64,000 nt of DNA, taken from Clostridiales bacterium Firm_04 (GTDB lineage: Bacteria > Bacillota > Clostridia > Oscillospirales > Ruminococcaceae). The stretch is taken from the NCBI GenBank assembly GCA_001603005.1, contig LVAJ01000034.1, positions 1-64,000 of the forward strand. Direction: 5' to 3'. Position numbers and translations under genes: made by a program. Below, piece by piece: positions 25,213 through 33,950 of this stretch (positions are counted from its first letter, which is position 1; each line of letters starts with the position of its first letter). Below the pieces are notes generated by a model. It searched no databases. It was not told the origin of the DNA and was given only the letters and a program-made list of their open reading frames with translations.

Positions 25213-25605
25213 TCAGCCGAGAACGGCAAGCGCATCGCCAGGATTGACAGAGCTGCCCTTGGTCGTATTCACAGCCAGAACGGTGCCGTCTTCCGGTGCA
25301 ACGATATCGTTTTCCATTTTCATTGCTTCGAGGATAAAGAGCACCTGTCCCTTCGTCACGCTGTCGCCCGCCTTGCACTTGACATCGAGAATGGTGCCGG
25401 GCATCGGAGCGGAAACAGGGGTGCCGTCCGCTGCGGATGCAGCCGGAGCGGGTGCTGCTGCGGGAGCCGGTGCTGCTGCGGGAGCTGCTGCCGGAGCCGG
25501 AGCTGCTGCGGGTGCTGCTGCTGCCGGAGCGGCACCTGCGCCGAGCTCCTCAACAACAACATCATACTGCTTATTATTTACGGTAACACGAAACTGCTTA
25601 CCCAT
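25213..25605 (-). CDS. Biotin carboxyl carrier protein
   Basis: This 130-residue protein has a short N-terminal strand region, a flexible Ala/Pro linker (about residues 22-58, repeating APAAAPA) and a C-terminal biotinyl domain with the EAMKMEN motif, K96 being the biotinylated lysine. It shuttles carboxybiotin between the two carboxyltransferase subunits encoded on either side. The linker length fits carriers of decarboxylase and transcarboxylase complexes. The repeated DNA encoding the linker is a likely site of length variation between strains. Confidence 0.95.
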   Translation of the reverse strand: MGKQFRVTVNNKQYDVVVEELGAGAAPAAAAPAAAPAPAAAPAAAPAPAAAPAPAASAADGTPVSAPMPGTILDVKCKAGDSVTKGQVLFILEAMKMENDIVAPEDGTVLAVNTTKGSSVNPGDALAVLG

Positions 25606-25678
25606 GAGAGTTTCCTCCTAATCAATCTAACAATCTGTATTGTGCGGTCATGCACATTCCTGCGCGGTTCCGGCAGGA

Positions 25679-27034
25679 TCAGAACGGGATATTGCTGTGC
25701 TTTTTCGGCATATTGGAAACGCGCTTGCTTTCGAGCATTTCGAGCGCAGCGGCGAGCGTCTGACGGGTATCCGCCGGCGCGATGACCGCATCAATGACAC
25801 CGATCTGTGCTGCTTTTTCAGCAGAAGCGAGCGTATCGGTATACTCCTTTGCGAGCTCACGCCGCTTCGCGTTTGCATCGGCAGCGCCCTTGAGCTTGTC
25901 GTGCCAGAGGAACTCAACGGCTGCTTCCGGTCTGAGCGGTGCGATCGCAGCGTCCTTCCATGCGATGACATAATCGCTGCCTGCACCGCGTCCGGCGATT
26001 GCCGAGAACGCTGCGCCGCAGGCTTCACCGGCGATCAGCGCGATCTTGACGGTGGTTGCCTCTGCATAAGCGCCGCAGAGCTGCGTCATAGCACGGAGCG
26101 AACCGTTTCTTGCAGCATCGGTATCCGCCGCAAAGCCGATCGTATCGACGACGGTGAGCACCGGAATGGAGAACGCATCGCATGTCCGGACAAAGCGTGC
26201 CATTTTTGCGGAATCATCCGCAGTGAGCGCATCGTCGGACTTGCAGGTGGAGATGATGCCGACAGCCTGTCCGCGGACGGTCGCGAGCGCCGTACCGACG
26301 GATTTGCCGTAAGCCTCAAAGAGCGGGAGCAGGGAATCCGCATCGGCAATGCCGGAGAACAGTGTCTCCTTTGTGCAGCTTGCATCCGGATCTGCAAATT
26401 CGCAGACGGGCGCGCCGACGAGGTTGTTTGCCGGCAGATAGCGCAGCAGCTTTTTGGTCTGCTCCATGACGGCTGCATCATCCTTGCAGACAGCCGCGAT
26501 CACGCCGGCTTTTGCAGCGGTCTCAGGCTTTGCCGCATCGGTGCCGAAGGGCGGTGTGAGGTAGAGCTCTGCGGTTTCGGTCGCAAGGACGAAATCCGCT
26601 TCCGCAGCGAGCAGCGCCGCACTGCCTGCGCAGACGCCTGCGATCACAGAGATCTGCGGGACAACGCCGGAGAGCTTCGCAGAAGCTGCAATGAGCTTGC
26701 CGTAGGCGGTCAGGGAATCGGCGGTGCCGTCCACAAAAACGCCGTTGGAATCATAAATGCCGACGACCGGCGTACCGGTTTTGGCAGCGAGGGAATACAG
26801 CCGCTTGATCTTTCCGGCTGTGCTCTTGCCCATGACGCCGCTGTTGACATCCGGCGCCTGTGCAAATGCGCAGACAGCCTGTCCCTCAACGTAGCCGTGA
26901 GCGCAGACGACTGCTGCCTGTTCATCGTTTTCCAGCCGAAGCGCGTCCAGCTCCGTGAACGTGCCGCCGTCAAACAGAAGTGCAAGACGTTCTCTTGCAA
27001 TAGTTCCGAGATTTTCCATATAATCTGTACGCAT
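25679..27034 (-). CDS. Acyl-CoA carboxyltransferase subunit (MmdA / 12S-like)
   Basis: This 451-residue protein has the crotonase-fold carboxyltransferase layout: an N-terminal half with CoA-binding features (FDGGTFTELDAL, FAQAPDVNSGVMGKSTAGKI, VIAGVCAGSAAL) and a C-terminal half (GFAADTDAARNGSL, GEACGAAFSAIAGRGAGSD). It is about 60 residues shorter than PccB or MmdA, and the glycine-rich oxyanion motifs are modified, so its acyl-CoA substrate is uncertain (propionyl-, methylmalonyl-, glutaconyl- or acetyl-CoA). It is the first gene of the operon behind a consensus-like promoter. With the carrier and OadA-like proteins it corresponds to the 12S, 1.3S and 5S parts of propionibacterial transcarboxylase. 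Confidence 0.82.
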   Translation of the reverse strand: MRTDYMENLGTIARERLALLFDGGTFTELDALRLENDEQAAVVCAHGYVEGQAVCAFAQAPDVNSGVMGKSTAGKIKRLYSLAAKTGTPVVGIYDSNGVFVDGTADSLTAYGKLIAASAKLSGVVPQISVIAGVCAGSAALLAAEADFVLATETAELYLTPPFGTDAAKPETAAKAGVIAAVCKDDAAVMEQTKKLLRYLPANNLVGAPVCEFADPDASCTKETLFSGIADADSLLPLFEAYGKSVGTALATVRGQAVGIISTCKSDDALTADDSAKMARFVRTCDAFSIPVLTVVDTIGFAADTDAARNGSLRAMTQLCGAYAEATTVKIALIAGEACGAAFSAIAGRGAGSDYVIAWKDAAIAPLRPEAAVEFLWHDKLKGAADANAKRRELAKEYTDTLASAEKAAQIGVIDAVIAPADTRQTLAAALEMLESKRVSNMPKKHSNIPF

Positions 27035-27081
27035 CCTTTCGTGGTTCCGTAGTCAGTCCATACTGGAATCCATACGAATTT

Positions 27082-27110
27082 ATTATATCATACTTGCCAA
27101 AAAAAAGCAA
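27082..27110 (-). promoter_or_regulatory. Promoter of the carboxyltransferase operon
   Basis: On the minus strand TTGCTT (27105-27110) and TATAAT (27082-27087) are separated by 17 bases, about 48 bases before the first gene. Confidence 0.7.
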
Positions 27111-27295
27111 GCCCAAAATCCGGTGCCTTGTGGCAGGATTTTCGGTTATGATGCACGGACTTGTGCGTTTTGTTTTAAGCTTTCCGTGCCGCGGCATGTA
27201 CTTTTGCGTTATTCTTTTCGCGATTTATAAAGGTGATGATCTATGCATTCCATGTTTCGCCGCCTGCGCATGCTCCCGATGCGCGCAACTATTCA

Positions 27296-27474
27296 CTTTT
27301 CACTATTCATTCTTCACCATTCACTGTTCACTTTATCCGCTGGGAGTAGTCACGCCACAGAAGCCGCCCCGCGGCGTGTACTGCGAATAATGGGAGAGCC
27401 ACGCTGCCGGCTCCCGGAGGAAATCGGCAGCGGGCACTGCCCGTCTTGACTTCGGGAGAAATATTTTGTATGAT
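27296..27474. repeat. Dispersed repeat, family A, copy 1, ending in a promoter
   Basis: Modules in order: TTTTCACTATTCA and CCGCTGGG, AGAAGCCGC, then TGGGAGAGCCACGCTGCCG, GGAGGAAATCGGCAGC and the palindrome CGGGCA-C-TGCCCG (27431-27443). Two bases later begins TTGACT (27446-27451), then 17 bases and TATGAT (27469-27474). Copies or partial copies occur at 39155-39280, 51473-51594 and 62268-62407. The remaining non-coding sequence between 27111 and 27295 shows nothing recognisable. Confidence 0.7.
27446..27474 (+). promoter_or_regulatory. Promoter of the sigma-factor operon, adjoining a palindrome
   Basis: TTGACT, a 17-base spacer and TATGAT. The CGGGCA-C-TGCCCG palindrome ends two bases before the -35 box. 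The distance to the sigma-factor ATG is about 70 bases. Confidence 0.7.
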
Positions 27475-27545
27475 ACATGTAACCGGATGCAACATTTTAC
27501 ATACTGTATGAATGAGATCTCAAATACGCAAAAGGCGGTGACGAC

Positions 27546-28103
27546 ATGACAGACGCTGAATTGCTCGCACTATTCCAAAAACAGGACGAGCAGGCAATCG
27601 CGGAAACAAACGCAAAATACGGCAGGCTTTGCCGGCATATCGCGCTGGAACTGCTCGGCAGCAAAGAGGATGCCGAGGAGATCGTCAACGATGTGCTGAT
27701 GCGCGCATGGAACGTGCTCCCGCAGCAGCAGCCCGAAAAGCTGGCGCCGTTCCTCGCGGCAATGACGCGCAACCTCTCCACAAACCGGCTCGATCACGAT
27801 ACGGCGAAGCGGCGCGGCGGCGGACAGATGCCCGCGGTGCTCGATGAGCTCGCGGAATGCATGGCATCTGCGGAAACGGTCGAGCAGGCAGTCGATGCGA
27901 AAATGCTCGATGCTGCGCTGAAACAGTTCCTCGATGCGCTCCCGCAGCAGCAGCGTGCAGTCTTTGTGCTGCGCTATTCCCTCGCGCTGCCCGTGCAGGA
28001 AATCGCAGCGCAGACCGGTCTGCTGGAGAGCAATATCAAGGTGACGCTGATGCGCCTGCGAAAAAAACTGAATACTTATCTTGCAAAGGAGGGATTTCTG
28101 TGA
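27546..28103 (+). CDS. RNA polymerase sigma factor, ECF-like (sigma-70 family)
   Basis: This 185-residue protein has region 2 (about residues 10-80, with SKEDAEEIVNDVLMRAWNVL and NLSTNRLDHDTAKRR) and region 4 (about 125-180, LPQQQRAVFVLRYSLALPVQEIAAQTGLL split by a short turn, then SNIKVTLMRLRKKL). No region 1 or 3 is present, as in extracytoplasmic-function sigma factors. Its stop overlaps the GTG start of a membrane protein with a cytoplasmic N-terminus, the usual place for an anti-sigma factor. It is preceded by a housekeeping-type promoter attached to a family A repeat rather than by an obvious self-recognised promoter. Confidence 0.9.
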   Translation: MTDAELLALFQKQDEQAIAETNAKYGRLCRHIALELLGSKEDAEEIVNDVLMRAWNVLPQQQPEKLAPFLAAMTRNLSTNRLDHDTAKRRGGGQMPAVLDELAECMASAETVEQAVDAKMLDAALKQFLDALPQQQRAVFVLRYSLALPVQEIAAQTGLLESNIKVTLMRLRKKLNTYLAKEGFL

Positions 28104-29755
28104 ATCAGCGTGATTTATTCGATGCTTTCGGACGGCTTCCGGAGCAATATCTGAACGAAGCATTCGGGACGGCGTTTCCGGCGGAGCAGAGATCCGATAC
28201 GCCGAAAAAGCATGATCCCGCAGAGAAAAATGAGATCGACATGATCTTTCAGGCAAAGCCCGCGGCAGAACCGGCTGCTGCGGAACCCGTCAGACAGAGC
28301 AGCCGCGCGGAGACCGTTCCCGCAGTGCCGCCCTACCGGAGCACTCCGCAGAAAAGCAGCCGCCGCGGCATCTGGGCACTGACGGCAGCGGCAGCAGCAG
28401 TTGTACTGTTCGTCGGCGGATTTGTCTGGAAGGTGCGGCAGGATTCGGTCGGCACATCGCCGGATGCTCCTGCAAATTCCGCAGCCGACAGCAGCACGCT
28501 GAATGTGCAGCAGAGCGATCCCGAAGCGGAAACGGTGACGGGCATTTCCACCGCTGCAACTTCGGCGGATACAACCGCAGATGAGACAGGCAAAACGAGT
28601 GAAACCGAACCGGCAGCCGAACCGCAGTCCGATGCGGAAACAAACTTCTTCGGCGCGCACGGCGAGATCCGCGTGGCGGCAACAATGGCAGATGCGTTCT
28701 ATACGAGCAATCAGCTGCCGCTGCTGGAGGATGACGAGAACTGGTATCTGTACGCAGCAGACTCCGAGGGCACGATCCGGCTCCAGCGCGTCAGCAAGAC
28801 CGAACGGACGGACAGCGGCTATCTGTTCCTGCAGGAGCCCTGTCAGAAACAAGGCTGCACGCACAGCGATTATGATTCCTGCCCGCAGAACCACTTTGGC
28901 AGAGGCACCGTAAACAATTTGCTGACGGACGGAACAGATCTCTACTGGCAGAATTTTCCCTTCAGGGACAAAATACTGCAAAGGTTCCGGCCGGACGGTG
29001 AAACGGAGAACTTTTTCGATTCGTCCGGAATACTGGCATCCGTGCTGAAAATTCCGCAAAGTCAGATCGACACGATCGAAACGATCCAATATTACGATAT
29101 TGTGCGGCTTGGTGACAGCGGGATGTATCTGATTAGCATGAATATCAATACAAATTTCACCGGACGCAGCTACACACTGCTCTATCAGCCGGAAACCGGC
29201 GAGGTCCGCAACATAGACGAAGAAGGCACAATGTACAGCAATCCGGTCTATGACGAAGGCAGCGGACTGCTGTATCTCACCAAACAGGCAGCATTCGGGA
29301 TCGGCATTCAGCTTTGCGTCTATGACGTCAGACAGCATCAGCTGCGGGATTTCGGCGAACCGACTGTTGCGATTCCTTGCTATGCGGCAAACGGCATGCT
29401 GTATGCAACAAGGCAGGTTCGCGCGGACGGAAACGGACAGCAGGAAACCGCACTGATCGAGATCAGCCCTGAAACGGGCGATTCGCGGACGCTGGAAAGC
29501 ACTGCCTATCACAATAATTATGTGCTGAAAGACGGCAAGCGGTACAGCATCGAGCACCACAGCGTCGGCAAGGACAAGGTGATCTGCTGCGATCCGGACG
29601 GCTCGAACCCGAAGACCGTTTATGAAACCAGCTCTGCGATCGAATCCGTGCAGGCAGTCGTGGATGAATCCTTCTTCGTGGTCACGGAGAACACAGGGCA
29701 CAGCATCTTTGTGATCGACGGCGAGGGCATTCCCTGCGATTTCATTCTCCGATAA
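28100..29755 (+). CDS. Putative anti-sigma factor with large extracytoplasmic domain
   Basis: This 551-residue protein has a cytoplasmic part of about 90 residues, one membrane helix (about 91-110, ALTAAAAAVVLFVGGFVWKV), a Ser/Thr/Ala/Glu-rich linker, and an extracytoplasmic domain of about 370 residues with repeated strands such as LLTDGTDLYWQNFPF, which suggests a beta-propeller of the DUF5050 kind. The GTG start overlaps the sigma factor stop by four bases. The topology fits a membrane-bound regulator that holds the sigma factor until an outside signal is sensed. No classical zinc-binding anti-sigma motif is seen, so the role rests on gene order. Confidence 0.7.
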   Translation: MNQRDLFDAFGRLPEQYLNEAFGTAFPAEQRSDTPKKHDPAEKNEIDMIFQAKPAAEPAAAEPVRQSSRAETVPAVPPYRSTPQKSSRRGIWALTAAAAAVVLFVGGFVWKVRQDSVGTSPDAPANSAADSSTLNVQQSDPEAETVTGISTAATSADTTADETGKTSETEPAAEPQSDAETNFFGAHGEIRVAATMADAFYTSNQLPLLEDDENWYLYAADSEGTIRLQRVSKTERTDSGYLFLQEPCQKQGCTHSDYDSCPQNHFGRGTVNNLLTDGTDLYWQNFPFRDKILQRFRPDGETENFFDSSGILASVLKIPQSQIDTIETIQYYDIVRLGDSGMYLISMNINTNFTGRSYTLLYQPETGEVRNIDEEGTMYSNPVYDEGSGLLYLTKQAAFGIGIQLCVYDVRQHQLRDFGEPTVAIPCYAANGMLYATRQVRADGNGQQETALIEISPETGDSRTLESTAYHNNYVLKDGKRYSIEHHSVGKDKVICCDPDGSNPKTVYETSSAIESVQAVVDESFFVVTENTGHSIFVIDGEGIPCDFILR

Positions 29756-29772
29756 TCCCACACCGAACAGAA

Positions 29773-29816
29773 ACACCCGAACGCGCGGGATCCGCCATGC
29801 GTTCGGGTGTGTTTTT
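29773..29816 (+). terminator. Terminator of the sigma/anti-sigma operon
   Basis: A perfect 12-bp stem (ACACCCGAACGC with its complement at 29799-29810) is followed by GTTTTT. Confidence 0.9.
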
Positions 29817-29902
29817 CGTATAGAAAGCCAAAGCGCACCGGCAATGCGGCGCGCTCTGACTTAGGAAAGAAATGGAGTGTAACTCTCGTATGCGAATAGA
29901 AA

Positions 29903-32659
29903 TCAGTTTGCCGGAGGCGGCGGATTCTTGATCTCCATGAGCCAGCGCTTCATGACGGAGAGATCCGCTGCATTCACAGCATTGTCGTTCCGCAGGTCGG
30001 CTGCGAAGAACTGCTTCTCGCTCAGCGCGCCCTGTCCGGTCACGTATTTTGTCACTGCCACGAGGTCGGATGTCGTTGTCTTGCGGTCGCCGTCGATGTC
30101 GCCTGCGGTGATCTCAACTTCTGTCAGGGACAGATCGTCGCCGACGGCATAATACTTGGTCATGAGCACTCTGCCGTCAAAGCGGTCCCATTCGCGCGCA
30201 TGCCGCAGGGTGACTTTCAGCAGACCTTTCTGCTCCGGCTTGACGACAAAGAAGCGGTAGGTGCTGTTGCCGCCGTCCATTGTCGGATCCGGCGTATAGC
30301 TGTAAGATTCCGTCCGCACGATATCGGCGCCTGCGGAGCCTGCAAATTCAGGGATGATCTCATAACCGGTCGTGACATTGGTCTCGCCGCAGCAGACGAT
30401 CACGCCGTCCTGCACGGAGATCGGCCAGTTCTCGCCATCGAACGCCTTTGCCTCGTCGTAGTTCTTCGGCAGGAATGCAAATGCATCGTCATCGCCGCTC
30501 TTGATATTGAGGTCTTTGTCCGCTGTGAAGAACAGCACATTCTTGCATTCGAGCTCTCTGGTGTCGCCCTTCTGCGTGACCTTCACCCACTTCATGCCGA
30601 CATTGCCCGGCTCCGAGACCTTGATAACCACAACATGATAGCCCTTCTCCACATTGTTTCCGTCCACGGATGCTGCATAGTCATGCGAGCTGACCACCTT
30701 ATGCGCAGCGAAATCGCCGAGCGAGCCGGGACTGTCCAGCACATAGTAGACAGAATCGCTCTTTTCGTAGGGCAGGCACAGGCAAATGATGCCCTTTTCG
30801 GTATGATAAGCGCCGTATTTCTGATAGAACGCCTTGCCGGAAGCCGCATCATTCGGGATCCAGTCCGGCAGCGCTTCCTTGTCATCGCGGGTGACGGTGA
30901 TCGCACCGGTCTCTGCACTCTTCGCAGCCGTCAGCGTCTTTTCAACGGTAAAATGATCCTTCTCGCCGTGATACGTCTGCGAGAATGACGCTGTGATCTT
31001 GCCGGGCTTTGTGATTTTGCTGTACAGTGCAAAATAGGAAGGCTGATCGGTCGGCTCCGGTCCGTCATATTCGTAGCTGCATTCCACATTCGTCAGTTTC
31101 AGTTTTTTGCCGTCCATTGTTGCCTGACCGTCCATATAAATACCGGCAAAACCGTCGTTCCTCGCTGTCATGACCAGATAGCTGCCGACACCGTCGATAT
31201 TGCAGATGCTGCCATAAACCCCGCTTTCACCGAGTCCTGCGTCACTGCCCTCTCTCCTGATGAAGGCATCGTATTCATCTGAACAGTCCGGCACAAATCC
31301 GCGCCAGTCTGCCTCTGTGACATGCAGATCCTCATTCACGGCAAAGATATACTGATCCTCGTCCTTCACCTCTCCCTGCTGATCATTTTCATAATCATAG
31401 AATACGACGGTCTTTGCCTCTTTCGGCTTATAGACCGTAACATGATAATGCCCGTACATACTGCGCCAAGTGCCATCATCTTTTGCCTCTGCATCGCGGT
31501 ACCATTCATCCAGCAGCGTATCGTAATCGCCGCAGCCGAGCAGCGGCAGACGCTTGAAATCGGATGAATCGTGCCGTGTCACAATGCAGATCAGGTCATC
31601 TTCCACATGCGTACTGCCGTAGGCATTCCGGAATTCGCATGCGTCCGAAGCGGTCTGCGGAACCCAATCCGGCAGTTTTTCGGCATCTTCTTTCTCAACA
31701 GGCTCCAGACTGATCCAGTCATCGGTAGAGGAATGATCCCTTCTGACATCGTAATACGCAGTCTGCGTATTTGTGACCTCATGCATTGCATTCGTCCATT
31801 CGATCTGCGCCTTGAGTCTGCCTTCCGGAATAAAACTGTCATCATAATCGATCGGATAATATTGCACAATCTTTTCAGCGGTACCCGGTGCAGGCTCCGT
31901 CATGCCCTGTGCTCTGCAATTCAAAGTGACCGTCGGGACGAGCGCTCTGTTTCCAATTGATACACCCATGCTCATATCTGCGCCGGTGCTGTAATTGACC
32001 GTGCCGGCAAGGATCAGATCGGCGACTCCGCTGCCTTTTGTTGCATAGATATTGCCGTGCTCCTGCAGGAACCGGTCATATTCTGTTTCGCAGTCCGGCA
32101 CGATCGCACGCCAGCCTGTTTCTTCGACCTCCGTTCCGTTGGATGAAGCAAAAAAGGAATATGTAACCGGATCCGACTCCGTGCTGCCGTCCGCAGCGGA
32201 ATACTGCCGGTTCACTTTGACCGAGCTGATATCCGCGGTCGGCTTCCATACGCTGACGAAATAATGTACATCCTTGTTATACGCTTCGATCATGCCCTGC
32301 TCTGCAAGCTTTGCTTCCCATTCTGCGCGCTCTTTTGCGGACATCTTGGAAAGATCCGGCATGCCGTCCTTTGCTTCATAGGTGATATCCGAACGGAAAA
32401 GGCACTCGGCATCGCCGCCTGCAAGTGTTTCCGTGCAGATCGCGCCCTGCATATTCCCGATGCGCGCGACAATGCAGTAAACGCCGTCTTCTGCGTGGCT
32501 GTCGCCGTAGCTGTTCTGGAACGCGACCGCCTGCTCAAAATCAGTCGGCACCCATGAGGGGACATCGGATGCCGCTGCTGCCGGAAATGCGGGCAGCGCT
32601 GCGCAGAGCATCATCGCAGCGGTTGAAATCGCGGAGACTTTTCTGTAATGTTTCATCAT
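29903..32659 (-). CDS. Large secreted dockerin protein with repeated modules
   Basis: This 918-residue protein has a signal peptide (MMKHYRKVSAIS... with cleavage near PAAAASD), about 800 residues of repeated unknown modules, and a C-terminal type I dockerin with two calcium loops (DIDGDRKTTTSDL and DLRNDNAVNAADL). The repeats start with LPDWVP-like motifs at three places (SDVPSWVPTDFEQA, KLPDWVPQTASDA, ALPDWIPNDAASG), each followed by a YG.H..D/E..I/VC(I/L) pattern; a fourth (AFLPKNYDEAKAF) is degenerate. No glycoside hydrolase motif was found. The dockerin predicts attachment to a cohesin-bearing scaffoldin. The ATG at 32659 is supported by AGGAG six bases upstream, and a candidate ECF-type promoter lies at 32782-32812. 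Confidence 0.88.
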   Translation of the reverse strand: MMKHYRKVSAISTAAMMLCAALPAFPAAAASDVPSWVPTDFEQAVAFQNSYGDSHAEDGVYCIVARIGNMQGAICTETLAGGDAECLFRSDITYEAKDGMPDLSKMSAKERAEWEAKLAEQGMIEAYNKDVHYFVSVWKPTADISSVKVNRQYSAADGSTESDPVTYSFFASSNGTEVEETGWRAIVPDCETEYDRFLQEHGNIYATKGSGVADLILAGTVNYSTGADMSMGVSIGNRALVPTVTLNCRAQGMTEPAPGTAEKIVQYYPIDYDDSFIPEGRLKAQIEWTNAMHEVTNTQTAYYDVRRDHSSTDDWISLEPVEKEDAEKLPDWVPQTASDACEFRNAYGSTHVEDDLICIVTRHDSSDFKRLPLLGCGDYDTLLDEWYRDAEAKDDGTWRSMYGHYHVTVYKPKEAKTVVFYDYENDQQGEVKDEDQYIFAVNEDLHVTEADWRGFVPDCSDEYDAFIRREGSDAGLGESGVYGSICNIDGVGSYLVMTARNDGFAGIYMDGQATMDGKKLKLTNVECSYEYDGPEPTDQPSYFALYSKITKPGKITASFSQTYHGEKDHFTVEKTLTAAKSAETGAITVTRDDKEALPDWIPNDAASGKAFYQKYGAYHTEKGIICLCLPYEKSDSVYYVLDSPGSLGDFAAHKVVSSHDYAASVDGNNVEKGYHVVVIKVSEPGNVGMKWVKVTQKGDTRELECKNVLFFTADKDLNIKSGDDDAFAFLPKNYDEAKAFDGENWPISVQDGVIVCCGETNVTTGYEIIPEFAGSAGADIVRTESYSYTPDPTMDGGNSTYRFFVVKPEQKGLLKVTLRHAREWDRFDGRVLMTKYYAVGDDLSLTEVEITAGDIDGDRKTTTSDLVAVTKYVTGQGALSEKQFFAADLRNDNAVNAADLSVMKRWLMEIKNPPPPAN

Positions 32660-32781
32660 GACACACTCCTTTTTTCTGATTTCTGTTGCCTGTATCTGTT
32701 TATGAATCCGTGCTGTAAAGAGGTACGGAGCGGACAGCCTTTTTGTCAGGATCAGCCGCCCGCTCAATTCCCCTCTCACTC

Positions 32782-32812
32782 ATTAAGACCGCATCGCCGC
32801 AAAAAGGTTACA
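32782..32812 (-). promoter_or_regulatory. Candidate ECF-sigma promoter of the large dockerin gene
   Basis: On the minus strand TGTAACC (32806-32812) is followed after 16 bases by GTCTTAAT (32782-32789). AAC-type -35 and GTC-type -10 elements at this spacing are typical of ECF sigma factors. A related arrangement (TAGGG-TTTTT, then ATCTAATAAG) lies before the sigma gene at 36480. No sigma-A promoter is evident for this gene. Confidence 0.4.
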
Positions 32813-33006
32813 CACTTTTTCAAAAAAATTTTTCCGAAAGATCCGGCGCCCAGCGGAATCCCGCTGCGGATCCGCCGGCGGGATCGCTTCCGCCGTTCCG
32901 CGGCTGCTCCGACAGACAGCAAAGTGCACGGATTTCAACAGAAAATACGGTTTTTTTTCTCCGGTCAAATGCCGCCTTCCGCTGCCGTTTTCCCCCGCAA
33001 ACCCTC

Positions 33007-33035
33007 TTTACAATTCCCTATGAATATGGTATAAT
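33007..33035 (+). promoter_or_regulatory. Promoter of the parA-parB-guaB unit
   Basis: TTTACA (33007-33012) and TATAAT (33030-33035) are separated by 17 bases, about 66 bases before the parA ATG. The rest of 32830-33000 holds nothing recognisable. Confidence 0.78.
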
Positions 33036-33101
33036 GATAAGAAACAGAAAGAGAATCCGGCGCGGAACATGTGCCGGAACAGAAAAGGAGGCGTTTCCGG
33101 C

Positions 33102-33908
33102 ATGGGCAAAATCATCGCATTTGCGAACCAAAAAGGCGGTGTGGGTAAATCAACGACCGTTGTCAGCCTCGGTGCCTATCTCGGTATGCGCGGCAAAAAG
33201 GTGCTCTGTGTCGATACCGACTCGCAGGGCAACACCACAACAGGCTTCGGCATCTCCAAAAAGGACCTCACCTGCTCCAGCTACGATGTGCTGATCGGGA
33301 GAGCGCGCATTCAGGATGCGATCGTCGAAACGGAATTTGAGAATGTCAGCCTGCTGCCCGCTGTCTCGGCACTTGCCGGTGCGGAGATCGAACTGATCGA
33401 ACTGGAAAACCGCGTGCAGCGTCTCAAAATGGCGCTCGTCGGCGTCCGGCTTTCCTATGACTATATCCTGATCGACTGCCCGCCGTCGCTGAGCCTCATC
33501 ACGCTCAACAGCCTCGTCGCAGCCGATACCGTCCTCATTCCGATGACGGCGGAATACCTCGCGCTGGAAGGTCTCTCCCAGCTCACCGAGACCATCAAGA
33601 TCGTGAAAAGCAGATACAATACAGGGCTGAATATCGAGGGCATCCTCTTTACCATGTACGACGCGCGGCTCAATCTTTCCGTGCAGGTCGTCGAGGAAGT
33701 CGAAAAGTATTTCCCGAATCTGGTCTTTGAGACCAAGATCCCGCGGAACGTCCGCCTCTCGGAAGCGCCGAGTCACGGCAAGCCGGTCTTTTACTACGAC
33801 CGCTCATCCAGAGGCGCCGAAAGCTATGAAATGCTCGGTCATGAGCTGCTCGGCGAGCCGCTCATCCCCGATGTGAAGCCGACGCGGTTCATTTTCAGCA
33901 GAAAATAA
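33102..33908 (+). CDS. parA: Chromosome partitioning ATPase ParA/Soj
   Basis: This 268-residue protein has the deviant Walker A motif KGGVGKST (residues 11-18), the A' segment YILIDCPPSLSL and the TxxE motif region typical of ParA/Soj. Soj works with ParB to segregate and position replication origins; in spore formers it also controls replication initiation. The start at 33102 is supported by AAAAGGAGG upstream. parB follows after 42 bases. A chromosomal rather than plasmid location is suggested by the neighbouring guaB. Confidence 0.95.
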   Translation: MGKIIAFANQKGGVGKSTTVVSLGAYLGMRGKKVLCVDTDSQGNTTTGFGISKKDLTCSSYDVLIGRARIQDAIVETEFENVSLLPAVSALAGAEIELIELENRVQRLKMALVGVRLSYDYILIDCPPSLSLITLNSLVAADTVLIPMTAEYLALEGLSQLTETIKIVKSRYNTGLNIEGILFTMYDARLNLSVQVVEEVEKYFPNLVFETKIPRNVRLSEAPSHGKPVFYYDRSSRGAESYEMLGHELLGEPLIPDVKPTRFIFSRK

Positions 33909-33950
33909 CCGTTCAGCTGCAAGAACGATTGAGAAAAGGCAGGCGAGACT

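Noticed and set aside
22900..25785. Plus-strand open frame of about 960 codons opposite metA and the carboxyltransferase operon
   Set aside because: It crosses several certain genes on the other strand and has shadow-type composition.
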